Positions 52,501 to 57,635 of a stretch of 57,635 bases of DNA are shown piece after piece (the stretch's first letter is position 1; each line of letters begins with the position of its first letter). The notes under the pieces were generated by a model. That model was not told the origin of the DNA and searched no databases. It saw nothing but the letters and a program-made list of their open reading frames with translations. The translations under genes were made by a program, and so were the position numbers. The stretch covers positions 1,834,231 through 1,891,865 of the forward strand of contig NW_019091380.1 of NCBI RefSeq assembly GCF_001949145.1, written 5' to 3'. This DNA comes from Acanthaster planci. Taxonomy: Eukaryota > Echinodermata > Asteroidea > Valvatida > Acanthasteridae.

Positions 52501-55500
52501 TTCAACGACTCACAACTTTATGATAGCAAACTTTTGAAATAGATGGATCACAGAATGCCGAGCTTTTGTTGGAGTGAGTCGCATTTCCTTACCGGTGGTG
52601 CAGAACGGACCGGTGAAACAGCCTTCACAGGAGCAGGTGAAGTCAGCACAGGAGATTTCGGTGCACTGGCCCCCATTGGCACAAGGATTGGGTGCACAAG
52701 GGCTCCGACCTGGAAAACAGCCAATCAGAAATCGGTTCAATTCTTTGAAGTTCACATTTCTGGGGAAGAAATTCATCTAGAGCTAAATATTGATTTATTT
52801 TGCTTTTTATGGACAAGAAAGGCAAAAAACATGTTGTGTGGCTTTCTTAAGGTAGGAAGGAGAACATGAAATCTATGTTGTTGATAGTTTCATTTTGACA
52901 GTGTCTTTGTGAGTTGTTGAGTTTTCATTTAAGAATCCGCTCTGATCTTTGGGGGAGCAAATACAAATCTTTCCTAACCTGACTATGCCAAATGTCCAGT
53001 GGCTCCTTACAAAGCAAACAAAGGAGTTTTGTAACCTAGAAATGATCTCCTTTGTGACATACAAAGCTCCTTACATGTGCCTGTTCACGTGCATCAAGTA
53101 TGACCTACTGTTTGTAAATTCATAGTTTACTGATGTGGACACAGGGTGCACCCTGCCAACAGCATTCGACTGTCAGCCAAGCATGTCTGTTTGGCCGTGG
53201 TGAAGTGGCACTTTGCAGGGAGGGGATACTTACGGGTTTCGCAGCGGGGTCCAGTGTAGCAGCCCGAGCAGACACAGCTGGGCTGAGAGCAGAGACCTTG
53301 GTCAAGGCTACAGACTCCACCATTCTGGCATGGACTGGGAACGCAAGGATTGTCATCTGAAAGTAACCCAAAAGGATTGATTTTGCATCAGTGACATTCT
53401 ATTTGAGAGGAATTTAACAATTTCAAACTAAGCTAAAAAAACCCACTTCTGATTAAAACACAGTGGATATCTCTGTCTCCGTTTTAACCTATGTCACACA
53501 CAGCACTAACACAGGTCCAAGAAAACACAGAATCAGGGGATGATTTTGCAGCTACTTAATTTGCCACTTCAAATTCCAATAATCGGATGAAATATACAAA
53601 TAAAAAAAGTCAATGGACTTGATGGTTTTGAAACATCAGGCTTTAAACCTTTGCAGTATTACTGACATAGAGAAGATATTGATGAATATCAAGTAGATTT
53701 CTGGAGATGTTTTCATGGACCCTATGCATAATTTCGCTTTGCTTCAGCTAGTGCTTCTGCCTGTATTGCCGAAGATTTGCGTCAAAATGGTGAAAAAAGA
53801 AACAAGCTATTTGCATCACAACATCCTGCATTACGCCCCACGTGCAAATTGCAGTTTGGGCCTCAACCATGCAGAGTTGGAGCCATAAACTGGTATTGCA
53901 CATATTGCCAGTGACACTGCAAGTTCCAGCGTCGGGATGAAATGTTGCCCTCTGCAGTGCTCGTGCGTAGCTAATAGCACTCACAGGTCTGGCAGTTGGA
54001 TCCGGAGAAGCAGTCCAGGCAGGTGCAGTTGTAAGTGGAGCAGTCAGCTGACTTCTGACAGGTACCCCCATTCAGACACGGCAGGTTCAGACATGGATCC
54101 ACGGCTACATTAAAGTACAAAACATGGAAATATAATCAAGATGTCTGAATACCGACAGCTGTTATTTCTTGATTCAGAAATCTATGCTCAGCATGCAAAA
54201 TCATGAGTTACAGCACCTATTTGGGGGCAACAAGTTGCACTACACGTACAGCACGTGCAACTAATTCTCCTTGGAATATCCAGTTTTTTGCGTGGGTTGC
54301 AAGATGTCCAACTGAAACTGTGGTTTGCAAGCCACTCTCTCCTTTGTTGATGAGGGGGTGCCCAGGCAAAGAGCAGATAGACAATCACAGCAGTGACAAT
54401 CTGGTATGATTTTTACTGACCTGCAAGACAGGTTTCCCCGCTCCAACATGAGGTGCATTCACAGACATAGTAAGAGCAGTGATTGACACAACGACCTCCG
54501 TTATGGCATGGGTTACTAACGCACAGGTCCACAGCTGTCAATGAAAAAAACAGGAAGAAAGAGTATTATTCCAGTCAAACTGTGTCAATGATTTCAAGTG
54601 AGATTTCATTGAAATTTCCGACTGTAATTGGGACCCACTCTGCAAAAAAGGGAATCAAGGGACGCTGTGCTATTTCATACTAAGGGCTTTTCTGTGTGGA
54701 GACGGTGAATTTATTTCTTGATTCATTGGCTTTTATCATATCAGTACTTTCATAATTTATACAAGAAACCTAACTGTTGCTATGGATATTGAAGAGACTT
54801 TCTTCTTGGCTGATTTCTTTTTCCACTTCCTTTGTTTAAACGGCTTTATCTCTGAAAGCAATTCTGTATAATGTCTATGATATGATTATGCAAAAATAAG
54901 TAAATCTCCAGATTGCAAAATGCCACAGGTTCAAACCTAAACGAAATTAAAGCTTATAATGTAACCAATTAAAATGTGTATGTAACTCATTTAAAAAAAA
55001 AATGTCCCATAACACCCATTTTGGTGGAGCCAGTCACAATTAAGTTTGGGAAGTGCCAATGTAAAATTCTTCAAGTTTTAGTGACCAAATGGAATTCAGC
55101 ACATCAAAAGCATGCTTCTTAAATATGTAAGGTTTTCAGATAAATTCTGGGTGATAAAGGAAGGTGTTGGTCGTGATGGGGACAACAGGAAGGCTATTCT
55201 ACTTACGGTCTTGACAAAACTGTCCAGACCAGCATGGAGGGCATGTGCAAGTCACGTCGGGACAGTTACTTTGGCAAATGCCGTTGTTCTGACAAGGGTT
55301 GTTCTGCTGACAGAGGTCCACAACTGTTTGTAAAAAATCAATAACCTGTTAATTCAGATCGGATCGAATTGAATCAAATCGAACAAAATCAAATTGAACC
55401 AAATGTCCAGGTACTCAACCAGCCTCTGTAAAGCTAAATGCAAAAACTGTAAATGTCTGACTCAAATGCTTTTACCAAAAAAGGTGAGAATCCAAAGTCT

Positions 55501-57536
55501 TCAATTTCATTTGCATCAAGTACTAGTATTTAACATCCACCATCAACTTTAAATACATAGATAGAACAAACTCTCAATATCTGGCACTTAAGACTCAAAA
55601 AACACTTGAATATAAATGTAGCACTGCAAATGTTAAACATATACACGCTTTCTAAAACTCTTTATCACCACTATTCGCAAATTCAACAAACAGCTGATAA
55701 CGGTCTTCTCCTGAACCACAGATTATGAACTCAGCGTAATGTCAGATCTCTACTGATAGCCTGTGTTTGGAAGTTTTGGCTGCAGCTGGAAGCCAGGTGG
55801 CTAACAACTGCAGCCACTTCCCATTGACACGTATGCTTCTCCTAGCGGCAGCTGTGTTGATTCAGGCATGGCTACTCACGTTCTCCGCACGCTTGGCCAA
55901 AGTGGCAGGCGTCGCAGATACAACTGATGCTTGTGCAGGCATTCCGTTGGAAACACGTGGCGCCATTCAGACAATAGTTTTGGGTCTGACACAGATCCAC
56001 AGCTGCAAATCAACGCAAAGAGGTAACAATATACAAGCCGCATCACATTTACTCTACAAAAATATTGGATGGCAAAATGTCCTGCAAGTAACATATAGCC
56101 CTTCTCGGTCGTTCACAGACGATTTCCTCATGACAGTAATTTCTGCTCTCTTTACAGATCCACCAAACTGCGCTCCAAACAGAGGCAAGACTGATTAGGT
56201 TTTCAATTGATGCTTTTTATCCATAGCAAAAACCAAAAATCAACACAAGTGGCCAACAAGCAAATAAAAACACAAAACGCGTCTGGGAAAAAAGGAAGCA
56301 AATATCAGGAGCCATCTCTGCATGTTTGAAGTTTGTCAGACAGTTCATGGTGTTCAATTCAAGCACCTGGTGTTTTGATCCTAGCAGAACCTCTAATCAA
56401 ACACGTCAGTCTTTAAAACAAATTTTGATAGGAGTTGATATTGATTTGATTTATTTAACTTTCCACAATACAAAGACATACAAATACAAATATAGGTGAA
56501 ACACAGAAATAAAAAACGAACCATAGGGAAAAGCAGAGATCATGCAAAAAAGTTCGGTAATACTTATTACCATTGAGATCCCTATAAAAACTGACAATCT
56601 AAACCTCAGGCCCTTCACATGTTTACAACATAAGTCTAGACATTCCGTTCTGCAAAGTTACAGTGGTCTATAAATTCCACAAAACCATGCCTTACCTATT
56701 TCACAGTGGGTGCCCGTGCGGCACGTAGGACATGAGCAGGTGTACTCGGTACAGCTGTCTGCGATGCAGGCACCGCTGAACTGGCAAGGGTTGCTACTGC
56801 AAGGGTCAACCTCTGACAAACAAAACAGACATTGGGAAACCTTTTATAGAAAAACCCTCGTCAGGTATTAAAGAGTAGTATAAACTCTCTGAGTATTTTT
56901 TGCCAGAAACCGTCATCAAGAGTCATTTGCTGTGTAAAAATGCCACTTGCCCATTCCCAGTACTAAAACTTTCTTGACAACAGAAGTGCTCAAACGTCAG
57001 GTACACAAGTGGGCTAACCCCTAAAGTATAGTTTTCTGGGTTTTATGTCTTCCTCAATCCTTCAAAATCCTCCTGAATGGTTACTGGTGTTAAAGCCGCT
57101 ATTACGAGGTGGACTGTACCAACTATAGGCAATTACCAACAAGTCAAAGTTACCTGTGTTGTTCCTACTGATCTATTTATTGATGAAAATGATTGGCTGT
57201 TCTTGGAAAAAGCTGAGTTTTTTAGAGAAATCAGTTCCATGCTGGAAGAAACCATCAGAGACTTAATGCTTTGGAGGAAGAAAGGAGTTCAACTCCCAAT
57301 CCACTTGCTGTACTTGTCTGGATTCAACCATCAAAAAACATAGGGGAAGTGTTGGCATCAAAGACCCTGCTGACTCCTCTATTTTTACTGAATCGGTCTT
57401 GCTCCAAACTCACGGATTTCGCAGTTGTTGCCACTGTGACAGCCACTGCAGGTGCAGACATAATCTGTACAGGAGCCGGCTACGCGGAGACAGAAACCTC
57501 CATTCTGGCAAGGATTCTGGTCACAGACGTGTACAT
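19368..57536 (-). CDS. Giant EGF-repeat/CUB type I membrane protein (52 exons, 5' partial)
   Basis: All 52 exons have GT-AG borders on the - strand. Every internal exon starts after the first base of a codon and ends one base into the next (class 1-1), and each encodes one domain. Protein order: E1-E36 eight-cysteine EGFs, E37-E39 seven-cysteine EGFs, E40-E41 canonical EGFs, a CUB domain, E42-E50 canonical EGFs, a juxtamembrane linker, one transmembrane helix and a 30-residue tail. About 2,200 residues are visible; signal peptide and N-terminus are outside the window. Calcium-binding DxDE or similar motifs occur at E41, E45, E47, E49 and E50, while most eight-cysteine domains have D/N-P-C and lack the acidic residue. 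Many domains carry the O-glucose consensus C-x-S-x-P-C and several C-terminal ones the O-fucose consensus. Architecture suggests a cell-surface adhesion or matrix receptor. I recognise no named orthologue; sea-urchin fibropellins share the EGF plus CUB theme but are secreted. Confidence 0.9.
20061..20174 (-). CDS. EGF domain E50, calcium-binding type
   Basis: 38 residues, six cysteines. DIDEC start and [10 protein letters not shown] loop fit the calcium-binding and Asp/Asn beta-hydroxylation consensus (Cx[DN]x4[FY]xC). CVSRPC fits the O-glucose site. Confidence 0.95.
20849..20962 (-). CDS. EGF domain E49, calcium-binding type
   Basis: 38 residues, six cysteines, DTNEC start and [10 protein letters not shown] loop. 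Carries both O-glucose (CNSNPC) and O-fucose (CKNGGSC) consensus sites. The C5-C6 turn is GYTSFDC, lacking the second glycine. Confidence 0.95.
21217..21333 (-). CDS. EGF domain E48
   Basis: 39 residues, six cysteines: [12 protein letters not shown], then [14 protein letters not shown]. Starts GIGEGC, with no calcium-binding acidic pair. [10 protein letters not shown] fits the hydroxylation consensus. Confidence 0.9.
21839..21952 (-). CDS. EGF domain E47, calcium-binding type
   Basis: 38 residues, six cysteines, EINEC start, [10 protein letters not shown] loop and [10 protein letters not shown] turn. O-glucose (CGSSPC) and O-fucose (CVNKGTC) consensus both present. Confidence 0.95.
22160..22310 (+). 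mobile_element. SINE-like element, 5' eroded
   Basis: CCTTGGGCAAGCCATTTCAC followed by CCCTATTTGCCTCTCTCCACC and ATAAATGGGTACC, matching the body of the copy at 27100-27265. The tRNA-like head is not clear. Confidence 0.5.
22544..22654 (-). CDS. EGF domain E46
   Basis: 37 residues, six cysteines: [26 protein letters not shown]. No calcium motif (starts VAC). Confidence 0.93.
23193..23309 (-). CDS. EGF domain E45, calcium-binding type
   Basis: 39 residues, six cysteines, DVDEC start, [10 protein letters not shown] loop. The turn reads [10 protein letters not shown], so the first conserved glycine is Ala. Confidence 0.95.
23886..24002 (-). CDS. EGF domain E44
   Basis: 39 residues, six cysteines: [12 protein letters not shown], then [15 protein letters not shown]. 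The first residues are VITEI, with no calcium motif. Found from splice-bounded reading of the - strand (G|TGATAAC to GCTG|gtgag). Confidence 0.9.
24691..24801 (-). CDS. EGF domain E43
   Basis: 37 residues, six cysteines: [27 protein letters not shown]-fucose consensus CLNGGTC. The turn is VNFSG, so the first glycine is Asn. Confidence 0.94.
24830..25165. repeat. Intronic repeat, copy A
   Basis: Shares blocks in order and orientation with 25720-26055: ACAAACCTCGCGCA, GGGGCATATGGAAT, AAAATTTGATTG, AACTTGAGAT-like and GGGAAAGGTCA...TGCCCAT. Lies just upstream (gene sense) of exon E43. Confidence 0.65.
25323..25439 (-). CDS. EGF domain E42, first after the CUB domain
   Basis: 39 residues, six cysteines: [27 protein letters not shown]-glucose, O-fucose and hydroxylation ([10 protein letters not shown]) consensus all match, though the start NEPC lacks a full calcium pair. 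Confidence 0.94.
25720..26055. repeat. Intronic repeat, copy B
   Basis: Diverged copy of 24830-25165; lies upstream (gene sense) of exon E42, so the two copies bracket that exon. Confidence 0.65.
26570..26929 (-). CDS. CUB domain exon with one disulfide
   Basis: A single 120-residue exon starting [12 protein letters not shown], then [39 protein letters not shown] and [21 protein letters not shown], all standard CUB landmarks. Only the first cysteine pair (GC...SC) is present. The second pair usual after YDxLE is absent ([11 protein letters not shown]). The D of YDWLE is kept but other calcium-site residues are incomplete. Confidence 0.92.
27100..27265 (+). mobile_element. SINE-like element
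   Basis: Has a B-box-like GGTTTTGAATCCACC and then CCTTGGATAAGCAACTTCAT and CTACTTGTCTCTCTCCACCC, the same 3' body as 22190-22310. Typical of tRNA-derived SINEs. Confidence 0.55.
27535..27651 (-). CDS. EGF domain E41, calcium-binding, just before CUB
   Basis: 39 residues, six cysteines, DIDEC start; CLNGGTC carries the O-fucose consensus. The turn reads [10 protein letters not shown], first glycine replaced by Asp. Confidence 0.95.
28057..28170 (-). CDS. EGF domain E40, first six-cysteine domain
   Basis: 38 residues, six cysteines: [26 protein letters not shown]. Canonical GFSG turn. In protein order this is where both extra cysteines have disappeared. Confidence 0.94.
29113..29226 (-). CDS. 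EGF domain E39, seven cysteines
   Basis: 38 residues: [12 protein letters not shown], then MCSHYTCDC with the extra cysteine five residues before C4, but a normal QPGWEGVDC turn. Has the first extra cysteine only. Confidence 0.92.
29295..29532. mobile_element. MITE, family of TTTCATAGAGCTGC, copy 1
   Basis: Long inverted termini: GGGGGCTAATTTCATAGAAC at the left mirrors CTCTATGAAATTTGCCCC at the right, and AAGCACAAATTTTGCTTAAG is repeated in inverse. The whole matches 50981-51220. Confidence 0.8.
30052..30159 (-). CDS. EGF domain E38, seven cysteines
   Basis: 36 residues: [23 protein letters not shown], then DQCHAGPFC. It has the turn cysteine but not its partner before C4, the reverse of its two neighbours. 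Confidence 0.9.
30621..30734 (-). CDS. EGF domain E37, seven cysteines
   Basis: 38 residues: [22 protein letters not shown], then a canonical LDGYSGVNC turn. Has the pre-C4 extra cysteine only. Confidence 0.92.
31218..31346 (-). CDS. Eight-cysteine EGF E36, last of the run
   Basis: 43 residues: [34 protein letters not shown]. The extra cysteine lies nine residues before C4 instead of five and the C1-C2 loop is longer, so this is the most divergent eight-cysteine domain. Confidence 0.92.
32022..32144 (-). CDS. Eight-cysteine EGF E35
   Basis: 41 residues: [30 protein letters not shown]. The C2-C3 loop is shortened by one residue (DRGT). Confidence 0.93.
32188..32422. mobile_element. Tc1/mariner-type MITE in intron
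   Basis: TACACTACTCAAAAAAAGTT...GGACCACTTT at the left mirrors AAAGTGGTCC...TTTGAGTAGTGTA at the right. Ends coincide with TA, the Tc1/mariner target. Interior AT-rich, no coding. Confidence 0.85.
32657..32780. repeat. Short tandem repeat, 20-21-bp units
   Basis: About six units of the form AAATGAGGTCCTCRTATGTAT, imperfect, within the intron next to E34. Confidence 0.75.
32795..32920 (-). CDS. Eight-cysteine EGF E34
   Basis: 42 residues: [30 protein letters not shown]. Starts EIDP, retaining EID of a calcium motif but with Pro at the Glu position. Confidence 0.93.
33110..33240 (-). mobile_element. tRNA-derived SINE-like element
   Basis: On the - strand GATGACTTGGTGGTGA (A-box-like) and ATAGGTTCAATGTTTGAATC (B-box-like) are followed by CCTTGAGCAAGCAACTTAAC, the same body motif as the + strand copies at 22190 and 27180. 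Confidence 0.5.
33586..33708 (-). CDS. Eight-cysteine EGF E33
   Basis: 41 residues: [30 protein letters not shown]. The turn aromatic is replaced by Arg. Confidence 0.93.
34788..34910 (-). CDS. Eight-cysteine EGF E32
   Basis: 41 residues: [30 protein letters not shown]. Pro before C2 is replaced by Asn. Confidence 0.92.
35458..35583 (-). CDS. Eight-cysteine EGF E31
   Basis: 42 residues: [31 protein letters not shown]. The turn has one extra residue and lacks the second glycine (YQQD). Confidence 0.93.
36125..36354. mobile_element. hAT-type MITE with 8-bp target duplication
   Basis: Element 36133-36346 (214 bp) begins CAGTGGCGT and ends ACGCCACTG. It is flanked on both sides by the identical octamer ATGTTATA (36125-36132 and 36347-36354). 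An 8-bp duplication with CAGxGGC-type termini is characteristic of hAT transposons. The interior contains poly-G/C runs and no coding capacity. Confidence 0.9.
37031..37150 (-). CDS. Eight-cysteine EGF E30
   Basis: 40 residues: [30 protein letters not shown]. Starts VQDL in place of the usual xxDP. Confidence 0.93.
37810..37932 (-). CDS. Eight-cysteine EGF E29
   Basis: 41 residues: [30 protein letters not shown]. Clear fit to the eight-cysteine pattern. Confidence 0.93.
38403..38674. mobile_element. MITE with about 42-bp inverted termini
   Basis: TGATTCTATAAATTAGGGGT and CCAACTTGGGGACATTTTGG at the left are mirrored by CCAAAATGTTCCCAAGTTGG and CCAATTTATAGAATCA at the right. 40151-40362 appears to belong to the same family. 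Confidence 0.85.
39075..39209 (-). CDS. Eight-cysteine EGF E28
   Basis: 45 residues, one of the two longest EGFs because of an expanded C3-CX loop ([10 protein letters not shown]): [29 protein letters not shown]. Confidence 0.93.
39744..39866 (-). CDS. Eight-cysteine EGF E27
   Basis: 41 residues: [30 protein letters not shown]. Starts AVTP. Confidence 0.93.
40151..40362. mobile_element. MITE related to 38403-38674, diverged
   Basis: AGAAATTAGGGGTCC near the left is mirrored by GGACCCCTCATTT at the right, with inner GTGTCCCTGTCACATTTTG against CAGGGACACCAAAATG. Ends more eroded than in the other copy. Confidence 0.65.
40518..40640 (-). CDS. Eight-cysteine EGF E26
   Basis: 41 residues: [30 protein letters not shown]. 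Confidence 0.92.
41201..41323 (-). CDS. Eight-cysteine EGF E25
   Basis: 41 residues: [30 protein letters not shown]. Starts DVNP, close to but not a full calcium motif. Confidence 0.94.
41499..41633 (-). CDS. Eight-cysteine EGF E24
   Basis: 45 residues with an expanded C3-CX loop ([10 protein letters not shown]): [30 protein letters not shown]-glucose consensus CASNPC. Only about 175 bp separates it from E25. Confidence 0.93.
42023..42154 (-). CDS. Eight-cysteine EGF E23
   Basis: 44 residues: [30 protein letters not shown]. The residue two before C4 is His rather than an aromatic. Confidence 0.92.
42998..43129 (-). CDS. Eight-cysteine EGF E22
   Basis: 44 residues: [31 protein letters not shown]-glucose consensus CLSNPC and O-fucose consensus CGNSGTC. 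Confidence 0.93.
43570..43660. repeat. GAGACCAGTCACAA-type dispersed repeat
   Basis: Short repeated CCAGACACGAGACCATTCAC and AATCAGTCACAAG pieces. Similar stretches occur at 6295-6350 and 19880-19950, so this is a dispersed, internally repetitive family. Confidence 0.5.
43788..43910 (-). CDS. Eight-cysteine EGF E21
   Basis: 41 residues: [30 protein letters not shown]. Confidence 0.92.
44689..44805 (-). CDS. Eight-cysteine EGF E20
   Basis: 39 residues: [30 protein letters not shown]. Compact C3-CX loop (TATS). Confidence 0.92.
45557..45679 (-). CDS. Eight-cysteine EGF E19
   Basis: 41 residues: [30 protein letters not shown]. Confidence 0.93.
46076..46195 (-). CDS. Eight-cysteine EGF E18
   Basis: 40 residues: [31 protein letters not shown]-glucose consensus CLSLPC; NFT is a potential N-glycosylation site. 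Confidence 0.93.
46757..46879 (-). CDS. Eight-cysteine EGF E17
   Basis: 41 residues: [30 protein letters not shown]. Confidence 0.93.
47086..47208 (-). CDS. Eight-cysteine EGF E16
   Basis: 41 residues: [30 protein letters not shown]. Starts DQGG rather than xxDP. O-fucose consensus present. Confidence 0.93.
47782..47895 (-). CDS. Eight-cysteine EGF E15
   Basis: 38 residues: [30 protein letters not shown]. Minimal three-residue C3-CX loop. O-glucose and O-fucose consensus. Confidence 0.93.
48361..48474 (-). CDS. Eight-cysteine EGF E14
   Basis: 38 residues: [29 protein letters not shown]. Gln replaces Pro before C2. Confidence 0.92.
48718..48843 (-). CDS. Eight-cysteine EGF E13
   Basis: 42 residues: [14 protein letters not shown] with a lengthened C1-C2 loop, [17 protein letters not shown]. 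Starts DVDL. Confidence 0.92.
49251..49367 (-). CDS. Eight-cysteine EGF E12
   Basis: 39 residues: [30 protein letters not shown]. The turn aromatic is replaced by Ser and the NGG of the C2-C3 loop by RGS. Confidence 0.92.
50559..50681 (-). CDS. Eight-cysteine EGF E11
   Basis: 41 residues: [30 protein letters not shown]. The C2-C3 loop lacks its usual glycine. Confidence 0.92.
50981..51220. mobile_element. MITE, family of TTTCATAGAGCTGC, copy 2
   Basis: The first 45 bp (GGGGCCAATTTCATAGAGCT...) and the complement of the last 45 bp (...AGCTCTATGAAATTGGCCCC) are nearly identical. The internal sequence matches 29295-29532 with about 10 bp of indel. No clear target duplication. Confidence 0.85.
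51510..51585. repeat. Three-unit tandem repeat, about 25 bp
   Basis: ACAAACATTATTTGTATA repeated three times with spacers ATTGTGC, ACACTGTGC and ACGCTGC. Confidence 0.8.
51657..51779 (-). CDS. Eight-cysteine EGF E10
   Basis: 41 residues: [30 protein letters not shown]. Confidence 0.92.
52354..52476 (-). CDS. Eight-cysteine EGF E9
   Basis: 41 residues: [30 protein letters not shown]. The donor GTAAATATG is the weakest of the late exons. Confidence 0.91.
52593..52709 (-). CDS. Eight-cysteine EGF E8
   Basis: 39 residues: [30 protein letters not shown]. The intron to E9 is only about 116 bp, the shortest in the gene. Confidence 0.93.
53234..53356 (-). CDS. Eight-cysteine EGF E7
   Basis: 41 residues: [30 protein letters not shown]. 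No aromatic two before C4 (Pro instead). Confidence 0.92.
53985..54104 (-). CDS. Eight-cysteine EGF E6
   Basis: 40 residues: [31 protein letters not shown]-fucose consensus present. Confidence 0.92.
54421..54534 (-). CDS. Eight-cysteine EGF E5
   Basis: 38 residues: [30 protein letters not shown]-glucose consensus CVSNPC. Donor is GTCAGT. Confidence 0.92.
55207..55323 (-). CDS. Eight-cysteine EGF E4
   Basis: 39 residues: [13 protein letters not shown] with one extra residue between C1 and C2, [17 protein letters not shown]. Confidence 0.92.
55880..56002 (-). CDS. Eight-cysteine EGF E3
   Basis: 41 residues: [31 protein letters not shown]. Tyr replaces Pro before C2 and His occupies the turn aromatic position. 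Confidence 0.91.
56696..56812 (-). CDS. Eight-cysteine EGF E2
   Basis: 39 residues: [31 protein letters not shown]-glucose consensus CSSNPC. Confidence 0.92.
   Translation of the reverse strand, partial: RLTLAVATLASSAVPASQTAVPSTPAHVLRAARAPTVK
57414..57536 (-). CDS. Eight-cysteine EGF E1, first exon in the window
   Basis: 41 residues: [30 protein letters not shown]. The acceptor is TTTCCCCAG|AT, so at least one more exon lies upstream of 57635. Confidence 0.92.
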
Positions 57537-57635
57537 CTGGGGAAAGGAAAAATAGAAAGATGTCTATTTTCCGACCTCGTGGTGAGTCTGTGTCAGTGAA
57601 TGTTGAATGAACACTGGCACAACCTTGGGTTGATT

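Noticed and set aside
319-57536. Functional link between OGFOD3 (a hydroxylase-type enzyme) and hydroxylation sites in the neighbouring EGF gene
   Set aside because: EGF Asp/Asn hydroxylation is carried out by the ASPH family. Adjacency in an animal genome is weak evidence, and the genes are convergent with a large gap.
31218-57536. Laminin-type or integrin-type EGF as the identity of the eight-cysteine domains
   Set aside because: Both have eight cysteines, but their extra residues lie after C6 or before the usual C1. Here they lie inside the C3-C4 and C5-C6 loops.

Overview
The window is animal nuclear DNA. Genes are split by GT-AG introns, most of the sequence is about 40% GC, and introns hold miniature inverted-repeat elements and SINE-like repeats. 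Gene content (an OGFOD3 orthologue and a giant EGF/CUB membrane protein) and repeat style suggest a marine invertebrate, probably a deuterostome such as an echinoderm. The species cannot be fixed from this sequence.

Region 1 (about 1-7640, + strand): eight exons of a 2-oxoglutarate/Fe(II) dioxygenase that I recognise as OGFOD3. The first coding exon lies upstream of the window; the stop is at 7517. At least two inverted-repeat elements sit in its introns.

Region 2 (about 7640-16900): intergenic, and it changes sharply to GC-rich at 9135. It starts with a 270-bp LTR and a primer-binding-like site, followed by a decayed Ty3/gypsy gag-pol (gag, zinc knuckle, protease, reverse transcriptase, RNase H). 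The element has many stops and frameshifts and no visible integrase or 3' LTR. A 36/39-bp minisatellite lies inside the gag region. Where integrase should be there is a coding-like block on the opposite strand, then a 52-70-bp tandem repeat and about 1 kb of unassigned sequence. Related AT-rich sequences of roughly 105 bp lie in direct orientation on the two sides of the GC-rich block (8945 and 16910).

Region 3 (about 17000-57536, - strand): the last 52 exons of one very large gene, entering from beyond the right edge and ending at 19368. Every internal exon is class 1-1 and encodes exactly one domain. In protein order these are 36 EGF-like domains with eight cysteines (E1-E36), three with seven (E37-E39), two ordinary six-cysteine EGFs (E40-E41), one CUB domain, nine ordinary EGFs (E42-E50), then a transmembrane helix and a short basic tail. 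About 2,200 residues are encoded here and the N-terminus is missing.

The main novelty is the eight-cysteine EGF array. One extra cysteine nearly always lies five residues before C4. The other replaces the conserved glycine of the C5-x2-G-aromatic-x-G-C6 turn. The two appear together in 36 consecutive domains, are both absent in the 11 C-terminal EGFs, and occur singly only in the three domains at the boundary. This looks like a co-evolved fourth disulfide. OGFOD3 and the EGF gene are convergent, separated by the transposon-filled gap.
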